Positions 1 to 6,630 of a stretch of 14,832 bases of DNA are shown here, piece by piece. Below the pieces are notes generated by a model. That model had not been told where the DNA came from. It was given only the letters and a program-made list of their open reading frames with translations, and searched no databases. The DNA lies in the NCBI GenBank assembly GCA_964427595.1, contig CAYRUQ010000025.1, positions 1 to 14,832 of the forward strand, written 5' to 3'. The translations under genes were made by a program, and so were the position numbers. This stretch comes from Enterosoma sp964427595. GTDB lineage: Bacteria; Bacillota_I; Bacilli_A; RFN20; CAG-288. Position 1 is the stretch's first letter; the number at the start of each line of letters is the position of its first letter.

Positions 1-44
1 GACTTGTCAAACGTAGAAAGAAAACCGTCGACGAGGAAGAGTAA
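1..44 (+). CDS. 3' end of an upstream gene (partial)
   Basis: Reading in frame from base 3 gives the C-terminal tail LVKRRKKTVDEEE followed by TAA at 42-44. A basic stretch followed by an acidic end is plausible for a real protein tail. A rho-independent terminator begins 16 bases later, which supports a gene ending here. Another open frame from base 1 ends at 51 but reads less like a protein tail. Too little is present to name the gene. Confidence 0.45.
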   Translation, partial: LVKRRKKTVDEEE

Positions 45-60
45 TCCTTAAAGTAAAACT

Positions 61-95
61 AAAGGGTTGCTGCTAAAAAGCAGTAGCCCTTTTTC
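61..95 (+). terminator. Rho-independent terminator of the left-edge gene
   Basis: An 11-pair stem (63-73 with 80-90, including two G-U pairs) closes a TAAAAA loop and is followed by a short T-run at 91-94. It separates the left-edge gene from the HAD-mgtE unit. Confidence 0.85.
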
Positions 96-186
96 TATGG
101 TTGAATAATTCTATAAGTACAAAAGCTTTATTATTTATAGATTTTTAAACGTTTTATAAACTTTTTAAGTTCAAATAAGTTTATTT

Positions 187-195
187 TGCTAGAAT
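187..195 (+). promoter_or_regulatory. Extended -10 promoter of the HAD-mgtE unit, apparently leaderless
   Basis: TGCTAGAAT at 187-195 matches an extended -10 (TGN-TATAAT, one mismatch). No good -35 lies at 17 bases, which is tolerated for extended -10 promoters. The -10 ends only 7 bases before the ATG at 203, so transcription would start at or next to the start codon. There is also no Shine-Dalgarno sequence there. Confidence 0.55.
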
Positions 196-202
196 ACTGA
201 AT

Positions 203-853
203 ATGAAGAAAAAAGCCCTGATTTTTGATTTTGATGGTACTTTAACTGATAGTGGTGAGCTTGAAAGTCACACTATGGCTGAAGCCGTCAGAAGATTCAG
301 CAATCCTGATTTTAAAGATTTTGAAATCTTTAAATTTTATGGTCCGACTGAAACGGGAATCTTAAGAAAATTGATACCAGAAAATAAGATTAATGAAGCT
401 CTCTCCTTCTTTTATTCTTACTATGATTCATATCAAAGGGAGATTGAATTAAAACACTTAGATGGTATCTTCTCTCTTATTGAAGAATACGCTAAATCAA
501 CCAAGATTTTTATTTTGACTGGAAGAAGTTCTGAGACACTTAAACTGACTCTAGCTTATTTCTCATGGCCCAGTTGCACTTTCGAAGATCTTTATTGTGG
601 AAGTGATGAAGGTGTGATTAAAGCAGAAAATATCATCAAGCTATGTGAAAAGCATAATCTCACTGCTGATGAAATCGTTTATATAGGTGACTCCTTAGCT
701 GATATCAGAGAGATGAGAAAAGCCGATGTCGATATCATCTCAGCTGGATATTATCGTTCTTCTGATTACAACTCTGAGTTAGAGAAAAATAACAAAGGAA
801 TGGTAGCTAAGGACATTAAAGAACTTAAAGAGCTCATCGATAAGTTGATTTAA
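203..853 (+). CDS. HAD-superfamily phosphatase (phosphoglycolate phosphatase-like)
   Basis: This 216-residue cytosolic HAD hydrolase probably dephosphorylates a small phospho-metabolite. Motif I is FDFDGT (nucleophile D9, acid/base D11), motif II is T106 in LTGRSS, motif III is K140, and motif IV is IGDSLAD (D163, D167). All catalytic positions are present. The helical region at about 16-85 between motifs I and II is the place of a type I cap, as in Gph/PgmB-like enzymes. The substrate cannot be read from sequence. The ATG at 203 is the only sensible start, since the protein must begin just before motif I, yet no ribosome binding site precedes it. It is the first gene of an operon; mgtE starts 26 bases after its stop. 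Confidence 0.85.
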   Translation: MKKKALIFDFDGTLTDSGELESHTMAEAVRRFSNPDFKDFEIFKFYGPTETGILRKLIPENKINEALSFFYSYYDSYQREIELKHLDGIFSLIEEYAKSTKIFILTGRSSETLKLTLAYFSWPSCTFEDLYCGSDEGVIKAENIIKLCEKHNLTADEIVYIGDSLADIREMRKADVDIISAGYYRSSDYNSELEKNNKGMVAKDIKELKELIDKLI

Positions 854-879
854 GCTTATTGAGAAAAGGAGGTGTCCTA

Positions 880-2403
880 ATGGAAGAGAATAAAGAGAAA
901 AATAATCTTTCAGTAGAAACCTCTTTAGCTATCATAAATGAAGAAGAATCAACAGCTCTGTTAGCTGAAGATATTAAAAACATCATCAACGTTTCTGATA
1001 AGTCGATGATCATTCAATTGATTGATACTGAAAACAGCGTTGATTTAGCAGAGGCGTTCAATATTCTTGATAGCGATTATGCTTTGAGATTCTTTTCATT
1101 TGTATCAGATGAACATGTTTTAGGAGATATATTCCCTTATTTAACGATAAATAAGAAAGAAGCTTTGATAAGTGGATTAACCACTCGTAAGTTGAGTGGT
1201 GTTTTATCGTATGTATCAACAGACGATTTAGTTGATTTTTTAGAAGATTGTTCTATTCAAATCAAAGATAAACTTTTAAATGCGATACCATCTAAAAGAA
1301 AACAGAGTCTTCAGAAACTATCTAAGTTCACCGATGATACAATCGGTTCTATCATGACGACTGATTATCTATCCATCGATAGCAAAGCATCGGTTCAAGA
1401 TGTCTTTGATAAGATCAAGAAATTCGGAAGCAAGTTAGAGACGATCAGACATATCTTCATCGTTGATGAGACCAATAAGCTTCTTGGTGTTGAAAGAATC
1501 GAGGATATGATGTTTGAAAAGACGGATGCTTCTATCACAGAAGTGATGAGCACCGATTTCGCCTACATCCTTCCTACTGCTGATAAGAAAGAAGCTATTC
1601 CTATCTGTAAGAAATATGATTTACCTGTCCTTCCGGTCGTCTCTAGTGGTGGAGAGATGTTAGGTATCATCACTTTTGATGATGTCATGGATGTCATCGA
1701 AGAAGCAAATACGGAAGACTTATATAAAAGTGCAGCTATCTCCCCTTCTTCCACTCCTTATCTAGAGACTAAGACTTTCCGTCTAGCTCGTTCATATGTC
1801 ATTTGGCTTTTGATTCTTCTTGTCATCAATACTTTCGCTGGCATCGTCATCTCTCGTTTTGAAACCGCCCTCCTCACTCTTCCTATTCTCACTTGTTTCA
1901 TCCCGGCCTTGAATGACTCTTGTGGAGATGCTGGTGATCAGACTTCATCGATGGTCATCAGAGCTTTAGGCACTAATGAGTTGACTAAGAAAGATTATTT
2001 AAAAATCTCATTTAGAGAATTACTAGCTGGTTTTCTCACTTCACTAATAGTAGCTATCTTCGCTTTTGGATGGGTGCTTCTTGAGATGAACGCTAATCTC
2101 ATCAATATGGATGGAGCCTTCGCTGAAGACTTCATCGAGAAAGCTGGTAGTTTATTAAATGCGGAGATGATCATCGCTGCTGTCGTCGCTTTCGCCTTCT
2201 TATTTGGAATCACCTTTGCAAAACTCTTTGGTGTTCTACTTCCGCTTTTAGCTAAGGCAGTTCATATAGATCCAGCTGTCATGTCAGGCCCATTGATTGC
2301 TTCTATCATGGATCTTCTCACGCTCTTTGTTTATTTTGCAGTAGCTCTTCTTTTGATTGATTCAATCATGCCAGGTGAGATAGTTCTCACGATGCTTTTA
2401 TGA
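880..2403 (+). CDS. mgtE: MgtE-family magnesium channel, paralogue 1
   Basis: This 507-residue inner-membrane Mg2+ channel of the MgtE/SLC41 family normally works as a homodimer gated by cytosolic Mg2+. The order is an N-terminal MgtE_N helical domain (about 30-150), a pair of CBS domains (about 155-280; IIT.FDDVMDVIEE closes CBS2), the connecting helix, and five predicted membrane helices (about 305-505). The Asp of TM5 needed for Mg2+ permeation in Thermus MgtE corresponds to D478 in SIMD. The conserved TM2-loop motif, usually near GGNAGSQ, reads CGDAGDQ here. The start is the ATG at 880, preceded at 7 bases by AAAAGGAGG (864-872); an upstream TTG at 859 is rejected. The stop TGA sits inside the ribosome binding site region of the next gene. 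No Mg2+ riboswitch precedes the operon. Confidence 0.93.
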   Translation: MEENKEKNNLSVETSLAIINEEESTALLAEDIKNIINVSDKSMIIQLIDTENSVDLAEAFNILDSDYALRFFSFVSDEHVLGDIFPYLTINKKEALISGLTTRKLSGVLSYVSTDDLVDFLEDCSIQIKDKLLNAIPSKRKQSLQKLSKFTDDTIGSIMTTDYLSIDSKASVQDVFDKIKKFGSKLETIRHIFIVDETNKLLGVERIEDMMFEKTDASITEVMSTDFAYILPTADKKEAIPICKKYDLPVLPVVSSGGEMLGIITFDDVMDVIEEANTEDLYKSAAISPSSTPYLETKTFRLARSYVIWLLILLVINTFAGIVISRFETALLTLPILTCFIPALNDSCGDAGDQTSSMVIRALGTNELTKKDYLKISFRELLAGFLTSLIVAIFAFGWVLLEMNANLINMDGAFAEDFIEKAGSLLNAEMIIAAVVAFAFLFGITFAKLFGVLLPLLAKAVHIDPAVMSGPLIASIMDLLTLFVYFAVALLLIDSIMPGEIVLTMLL

Positions 2404-2413
2404 GGATAGAAAG

Positions 2414-3904
2414 ATGAGAAACGAAGAATACAAAGAAGAGATCCTTGAAGAGATCGAAGCCGATGATTCCATCGCTTTAGTCAAAGAGAAGATCACCTCT
2501 GATGAGATAGAAGCACTCATCAAAGATAGAGATGTCACTTCTTTAAGAGAAAAAGCATCTTCTCTTGATCCTCATAACATCGCAGATGCCCTCTCTTTTT
2601 TAAACGGAGAAGACATGCTTTTCTTCTTCAAAGTCATCCCTTCTGATGACTCAGCCGAAGTCTTCACTCTTCTCTCTCAAGAGAATAAAGAGAGACTACT
2701 TAAAGCTTTCTCAGACGATGATATTCAAAGGATTTTTGATGAGATGTCGACTGATAACATCGTCGATTTCCTTGATGACTTACCAGCTAACTTAGTCAAC
2801 AAAGTCTTAGTCAACACCTCTCTTGAAGATAGAGATAGAATCAAGACTTATCTCAAGTTCAAAGAGGATTCAGCTGGCACTTTGATGACTCCTGAGTATC
2901 TATCAGTCAAAGATGATGAGACAGTCGAAAGCACAATTAAAAAGATCAGGGAAAAAGGCCGTGATATGGAGACTATTTGGCGTATCTATGTCATCGATGA
3001 CACGAGAAAACTGATAGGAGAGACTAGACTTGATACTCTTTTAGAATCAGATGAGAATGACTTGATCAGGTCAATCATGGATGTCGGGCCAAACAGCGTC
3101 ACCATCGATACTGACCAAGAGATCGTCATTCAAGCTTTCAGAAAGTACGATATCTCCGTTTTACCAGTCACTGATAACAACAATCGATTAGTCGGTATCA
3201 TCACCTTTGATGATGTCATGGATGCTGCTGAAGAAGAGACGACTGAGGATGTCCAGCTCACAGCTGCTGTTGTCCCCAGTGATGTTCCTTATGTGAAGAA
3301 TAGTGTTTTAAAACTGGTTAAAAGTTATGCACCATGGATCATCTTCCTTCTCGTCTTAAATACCTTCACATCGATGGTTTTATCTTATTTAAACACTCCG
3401 TTAGCGATTCTTCCTATATTGACAGCTTTCTTAACTTCAGTCATGGGTACTAATGGAAACGCATCAGATCAGACTTGTACAGTCATCATCCGTGAGCTCG
3501 CTTTAGGAAATATAACAACTAAGAATTATTGGAAGACAGTCTTCAAAGAGTTTAAAGCTTCAGTTGTCACTTCTGCTTGTGTCGCTATCTTCTCCTTCTG
3601 TTGGGTACTAATAGAACTCTACTCTGGTCTCATCTCTTTAACAGCTGCTGATGACGGAATCATCGCTACTTATTATGCCGGTAATCAAAACGTCCTCTTC
3701 GTCTCTGTGGCTGCTGTCATCGCTTTAACTTTCTTCATCTCAATCGTCATCGCAAAGTTCTTAGGTGTCTCTCTTCCTGTCTTAGCCAAGAAGATTCATC
3801 TTGATCCTGCTGTCATGAGTCAACCCGTCATCTCTAACATCCTTGATATCATCTCTATTTGTATCTACTATGTCTTCGCTGTCTTGATCATCAAAGGACT
3901 CTAG
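2414..3904 (+). CDS. mgtE: MgtE-family magnesium channel, paralogue 2
   Basis: This second, 496-residue MgtE-type channel has the same architecture as its neighbour: MgtE_N (about 25-140), two CBS domains (about 145-275), and five membrane helices (about 300-496). The TM5 Asp is again residue 478 (NILD). The pore-loop motif reads NGNASDQ, different from both the family norm and paralogue 1. The residues before TM5 are DPAVMSQP rather than DPAVMSGP. The proteins are clearly homologous but widely diverged, so this is not a recent duplication. The start is the ATG at 2414, with GAGGAT (2402-2407) as ribosome binding site overlapping the stop of paralogue 1, so translation is probably coupled. 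A heterodimer with paralogue 1 is possible but is inference. Confidence 0.92.
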   Translation: MRNEEYKEEILEEIEADDSIALVKEKITSDEIEALIKDRDVTSLREKASSLDPHNIADALSFLNGEDMLFFFKVIPSDDSAEVFTLLSQENKERLLKAFSDDDIQRIFDEMSTDNIVDFLDDLPANLVNKVLVNTSLEDRDRIKTYLKFKEDSAGTLMTPEYLSVKDDETVESTIKKIREKGRDMETIWRIYVIDDTRKLIGETRLDTLLESDENDLIRSIMDVGPNSVTIDTDQEIVIQAFRKYDISVLPVTDNNNRLVGIITFDDVMDAAEEETTEDVQLTAAVVPSDVPYVKNSVLKLVKSYAPWIIFLLVLNTFTSMVLSYLNTPLAILPILTAFLTSVMGTNGNASDQTCTVIIRELALGNITTKNYWKTVFKEFKASVVTSACVAIFSFCWVLIELYSGLISLTAADDGIIATYYAGNQNVLFVSVAAVIALTFFISIVIAKFLGVSLPVLAKKIHLDPAVMSQPVISNILDIISICIYYVFAVLIIKGL

Positions 3905-3905
3905 C

Positions 3906-4463
3906 ATGTGCAGGCATTTTAAACTCACAAATGAAGACGCTATTTCATTTCTGAAGAAACACGAATTTAAACCGATAGATTTTCACTATATAGAAGTAAG
4001 ACCTCAAGATCTCGCTTTAACTATCAAGAAAGACAATAATAGACTCACCACTTCTTTAAAAAAATTTGGTTTTTCAATCAAAAGCGGACTTTTAGTCAAT
4101 CTTCGTTTTGAGACTATCTCTTCAAAAGAGTATTACTTTGAGTCTTTTAAAAAGAGAAGATGTCTTCTTCCAGCTACCACTTACTATGAGATTGATAAAA
4201 AAGGAGTTGAACAAAGCTTTTCTTCTTCAACTCCTTTCTTCTTAGCTGGTATTTATCAATATGAAAGATTCGTGTTATTAACTGTAAAAGCAGACGAAAA
4301 CGTTTCTTTTTATCATAGTAGGATGCCTCTTGTATTTGAGGAGAAAGAGGCTTTTCAATATCTTGATTTACCAGTGGGTGATAATCTCCATGAGAGAATC
4401 AAGAATTTAAAAAGAGCTAAGGTTTTCGCCCTTAACTCTTCTGAACAGCTACCTCTATTTTAA
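3906..4463 (+). CDS. SOS response-associated peptidase-family (SRAP) abasic-site crosslinking protein, compact form
   Basis: This is a 185-residue relative of E. coli YedK and human HMCES, which bind abasic sites in single-stranded DNA through a thiazolidine made by Cys2. After removal of Met, C2 becomes the N-terminal nucleophile. The other family residues are visible: N65 and R67 in NLRFET, E95 in YYEI, and H137 in YHSRMP. The usual opening MCGRF is MCRHF here, and the protein is about 40 residues shorter than YedK. The ATG is one base after the mgtE stop. Its ribosome binding site AAAGGA (3893-3898) lies inside mgtE, so translation is tied to the channel genes. The TAA stop overlaps the stop of the convergent methyltransferase. 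Family assignment is firm; the role in this operon is unknown. Confidence 0.9.
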   Translation: MCRHFKLTNEDAISFLKKHEFKPIDFHYIEVRPQDLALTIKKDNNRLTTSLKKFGFSIKSGLLVNLRFETISSKEYYFESFKKRRCLLPATTYYEIDKKGVEQSFSSSTPFFLAGIYQYERFVLLTVKADENVSFYHSRMPLVFEEKEAFQYLDLPVGDNLHERIKNLKRAKVFALNSSEQLPLF

Positions 4464-5167
4464 AACCCTTTTTGTTTATAAAGTTCATATAAAGCGACTG
4501 CGATTGAAGTAGTCAGATTGAGAGAATCAACCTCATCAGATTGCTCGATTCTGACTGAGTTTTGATTGCTGATTTGAATAGGTAAACCAGTAGCTTCATT
4601 TCCAAAGACTAAAGCACATGGTGTTTTAAATTTAACTTCACTTAATCTTTTCGCTTTTGAAAGGATGAACGGATAGTACTCTCTTTTATATCTTTCTAGG
4701 TATTCATCAAAAGAAGAAAAAGTCTCGATTCTGATATGAAAGAAAGCTCCCATTGAAGAGCGGATAGTCTTAGGGTTAAAGATATCAGCAGCTGGTTTTA
4801 TCACCGCTAAATCATGAAGATTAAAAGCGAGAAGTGTTCTCATCGCATTTCCTAAATTACCTTGTTCAGAAGGGTTGACTAAGACTAAATGATCAAAGTC
4901 TTTAGAAAGCTTAGATTCATATTTCTTAAAGATACCGATAACATGTGCATTCTCTTTAGGAGAGAGTTTAGAAACTGTCTTGTCGGAAATGATTATCTTT
5001 TCTGGAGATACTAAAGTCTTTAATTTCTTATATCCATCACTATTGATAACATCTTCAGAGACATAGATATTGATGAGATGTTCTTTTTGATACTTGATCA
5101 ATTCAAATGTTGGAAAGAAGCCAGTCGTATAAGAATAATCTGAATCTTTATCATATTTCTTAATCAT
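4460..5167 (-). CDS. SpoU/TrmH-family RNA 2'-O-methyltransferase
   Basis: This 235-residue SPOUT-class enzyme transfers a methyl group from S-adenosylmethionine to a ribose 2'-OH of tRNA or rRNA. The three SpoU motifs are clear: NPSEQGNLGNAMR (98-110, with the catalytic Arg), LVFGNEATGLP (186-196) and SLNLTTSIAVALYEL (215-229) in the knotted C-terminal half. The first 90 residues resemble the substrate-binding extension of TrmH-like proteins but are not diagnostic, so the target nucleotide is unknown. AAAAGG lies 8 bases before the ATG as a modest ribosome binding site. The gene lies downstream of the rpsR terminator on the same strand, and I see no good promoter in between. Read-through from rpsF-ssb-rpsR is therefore a possible source of expression. 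Confidence 0.88.
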   Translation of the reverse strand: MIKKYDKDSDYSYTTGFFPTFELIKYQKEHLINIYVSEDVINSDGYKKLKTLVSPEKIIISDKTVSKLSPKENAHVIGIFKKYESKLSKDFDHLVLVNPSEQGNLGNAMRTLLAFNLHDLAVIKPAADIFNPKTIRSSMGAFFHIRIETFSSFDEYLERYKREYYPFILSKAKRLSEVKFKTPCALVFGNEATGLPIQISNQNSVRIEQSDEVDSLNLTTSIAVALYELYKQKGF

Positions 5168-5192
5168 ATGAAGAACCTTTTTAGTTTAGAGA

Positions 5193-5221
5193 AAAACCCC
5201 GGCGATGCATTCCGGGGTTTT
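5193..5221 (-). terminator. Rho-independent terminator after rpsR
   Basis: A perfect 10-pair stem, AAAACCCCGG with CCGGGGTTTT, encloses a 9-base loop. On the minus strand it is followed by a T-run (5192-5196 as A on the plus strand). It ends the rpsF-ssb-rpsR transcript, with the methyltransferase ATG only 25 bases beyond. Confidence 0.9.
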
Positions 5222-5236
5222 AGTGTTCAATTTTAA

Positions 5237-5461
5237 TTAATCAGCTACGTAAGGAAGAAGAGCCATGTATCTAGCACGCTTGATAGCAGTAGCTAACATT
5301 CTTTGGTGCTTAGCGCAGGTACCGGTGATTCTTCTAGTAGTGATTTTGCCAGAAGGAGAGATGTATTTCTTGAGAAGCTCGACATCTTTGTAATCGATGT
5401 GATCAATATGATTCTTAGAGAAATAGCAAATCTTCTTGCGGGGTTTCATTCTACGATACAT
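5237..5461 (-). CDS. rpsR: 30S ribosomal protein S18
   Basis: This 74-residue protein of the small-subunit platform binds S6 and 16S rRNA. It shows the family signature IDYKDVELLKKYISPSGKI, then TGTCAKHQR and the C-terminal AIKRARYMALLPYV. The zinc-binding cysteines of some S18 proteins are largely missing (CYFSKN instead of CxxC-type), which is common. The start at 5461 is supported by AAAGGAAG 7 bases upstream; an internal Met at codon 5 has no better site. It is the last gene of the conserved rpsF-ssb-rpsR operon, followed directly by a strong terminator. Confidence 0.97.
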   Translation of the reverse strand: MYRRMKPRKKICYFSKNHIDHIDYKDVELLKKYISPSGKITTRRITGTCAKHQRMLATAIKRARYMALLPYVAD

Positions 5462-5500
5462 TTTACGCTTCCTTTCTGTCTGATATCTGATATTTTTAGA

Positions 5501-5923
5501 CTAGAAGGGCAAATCATCATCTGATGAATCTATGCCCTCATGCGATATTGAGCTTGTTTCAAAGCTGGATTCTGATTCCTCAGTGGAAATGTTAGTCTCG
5601 GTGTTGTTCTTTTGTTGTAATAACTGGATAGAGTCAATGATGACTTCTATCGTGCTTACATTGGTATTAGTTTGCTTACTTGTATAGCTTCTTTGACGAA
5701 GGCGACCATCTACACCAATAAGCGAACCTTTGCGACCGTATTTAGCTAGGAATTCTGCGTTTTTGTTCCAAACTGTGCAAGGGATAAAAGAAGCTGAATG
5801 GTCAGCGAGATTGTTATCGACTGCGAGATGGAAGGAAACGACAGTATTACCTGAAGGGGTCTTTTTTTGCTCAGGATCCTTTGTCAATCTACCGACTAAA
5901 ACAACACGATTGAGACTAGCCAT
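5501..5923 (-). CDS. ssb: Single-stranded DNA-binding protein
   Basis: This 140-residue SSB coats single-stranded DNA during replication and repair and recruits partner proteins. The OB fold occupies about residues 1-105, starting MASLNRVVLVGRLTKDPE. A Ser/Glu-rich, disordered linker (about 106-134) leads to the partner-binding acidic tip DDDLPF at the C-terminus. It is shorter than the 160-180 residues common in Bacillota, mostly through a short linker. AAAGGAG lies 7 bases before the ATG. It sits 19 bases after rpsF and 39 before rpsR, the classic order linking replication with ribosome synthesis. Confidence 0.97.
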   Translation of the reverse strand: MASLNRVVLVGRLTKDPEQKKTPSGNTVVSFHLAVDNNLADHSASFIPCTVWNKNAEFLAKYGRKGSLIGVDGRLRQRSYTSKQTNTNVSTIEVIIDSIQLLQQKNNTETNISTEESESSFETSSISHEGIDSSDDDLPF

Positions 5924-5942
5924 TTTGATTCTCCTTTACTGT

Positions 5943-6227
5943 TTATTCTGTCGCAGTTATAAGGAATCTAATGACCTTGGGATCAAGACGGGTGATTCTG
6001 TCGAACTCATTGAGAGCTTTGCTTTCGCAAGAGACCTCAGTGATGACATAATAGCCCTTAGTCTGCTTCTTGATCTGATAGGCCAAATCTCTCATTCCCC
6101 ACTCTTTGACGCCAGTGATCTTGCCACCATTGTCAGTGAGGATCTTGTGAAGAGCATCAATTTCTTGTTTGACGCCTTCTGCATCAAGATCGGGCATGAG
6201 GATGTACATGATTTCATAATTTTTCAT
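5943..6227 (-). CDS. rpsF: 30S ribosomal protein S6
   Basis: This 94-residue S6 partners S18 on the 30S platform. It begins MKNYEIMYILMPDLD and contains the conserved WGMRDLAYQIKKQTKGYYV segment and the closing FDRITRLDPKVIRFL. The length is normal for the family. GGGAGG lies shortly before the ATG. It is the first gene of the operon, with its own promoter and a structured leader consistent with feedback by the S6:S18 complex. Confidence 0.97.
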   Translation of the reverse strand: MKNYEIMYILMPDLDAEGVKQEIDALHKILTDNGGKITGVKEWGMRDLAYQIKKQTKGYYVITEVSCESKALNEFDRITRLDPKVIRFLITATE

Positions 6228-6244
6228 GCTTTATACCTCCCTAT

Positions 6245-6301
6245 GGTCTTTCGGCTAATCCTACATCAGGGACTAGCAAGAAAGTATATGGCTTCAGAGC
6301 C
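6245..6301 (-). promoter_or_regulatory. Putative S6:S18-binding leader RNA of rpsF
   Basis: In the rpsF 5' untranslated region, an 8-pair stem (6270-6277 with 6254-6261, one G-U pair) closes an 8-base loop. It sits on a 4-pair stem (CUUU at 6281-6284 with AAAG at 6248-6251) separated by a small internal loop. The 3' side of that junction carries the trinucleotide CCG (6252-6254 complement), the hallmark of the known rpsF leader motif that mimics the S18 site in 16S rRNA. A further 4-pair hairpin (6290-6301) lies 5' of it. The fold and CCG are seen in sequence; binding is inference. Confidence 0.65.
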
Positions 6302-6308
6302 AAGGTTT

Positions 6309-6337
6309 AGTATATATAAATTCAATTTTTAAGTAAA
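6309..6337 (-). promoter_or_regulatory. rpsF operon promoter
   Basis: On the minus strand, TTTACT (6332-6337) and TATACT (6309-6314) are 17 bases apart. The predicted start, near 6302, gives a leader of about 75 bases that contains the whole structured element. Confidence 0.6.
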
Positions 6338-6630
6338 GAAATAAATATATTTATTTATATATACATATATAGAGACTAATAGCTGCGATTGCTTTCATTA
6401 TAAGCAGTAAAAAAGATATTCAAGTTAAAAACATAAAATTGGGACTTCTTCTGTTTAAAAAATAAGACTTTTTACTTTGTTTGATGTATTTTTAATCACT
6501 TTTCCAAAAAGAAAACTGTATAAGCAGGTGTTGGATGATTTGCAACATTGCCAAGCAGAAAAATATCTAGGCACAATCTTTTGAAAATAGATTTCTTGCC
6601 AATTTTGCAATTACTGTGTTTGTCTTGTTT
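6338..6630. other. AT-rich gene-free stretch with a long imperfect inverted repeat
   Basis: This stretch lies between the rpsF promoter and the end of the ATPase gene, and no coding frame stands out. It contains a 16-base imperfect inverted repeat (6541-6556 with 6597-6612, 14 of 16 pairs) and one copy of CTTTTCCAA (6499-6507), which recurs upstream of the ATPase gene. I see no convincing terminator with a T-run for the ATPase gene. Confidence 0.6.

Noticed and set aside
95..202. M-box (Mg2+ riboswitch) upstream of the mgtE genes
   Set aside because: The gap is only about 100 bases of AT-rich DNA with no multi-stem fold, and the promoter appears to sit directly on the first ATG.
5730..6332. 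200-codon plus-strand open frame
   Set aside because: It lies antisense to ssb and rpsF, both unmistakable genes, and has no protein family character.
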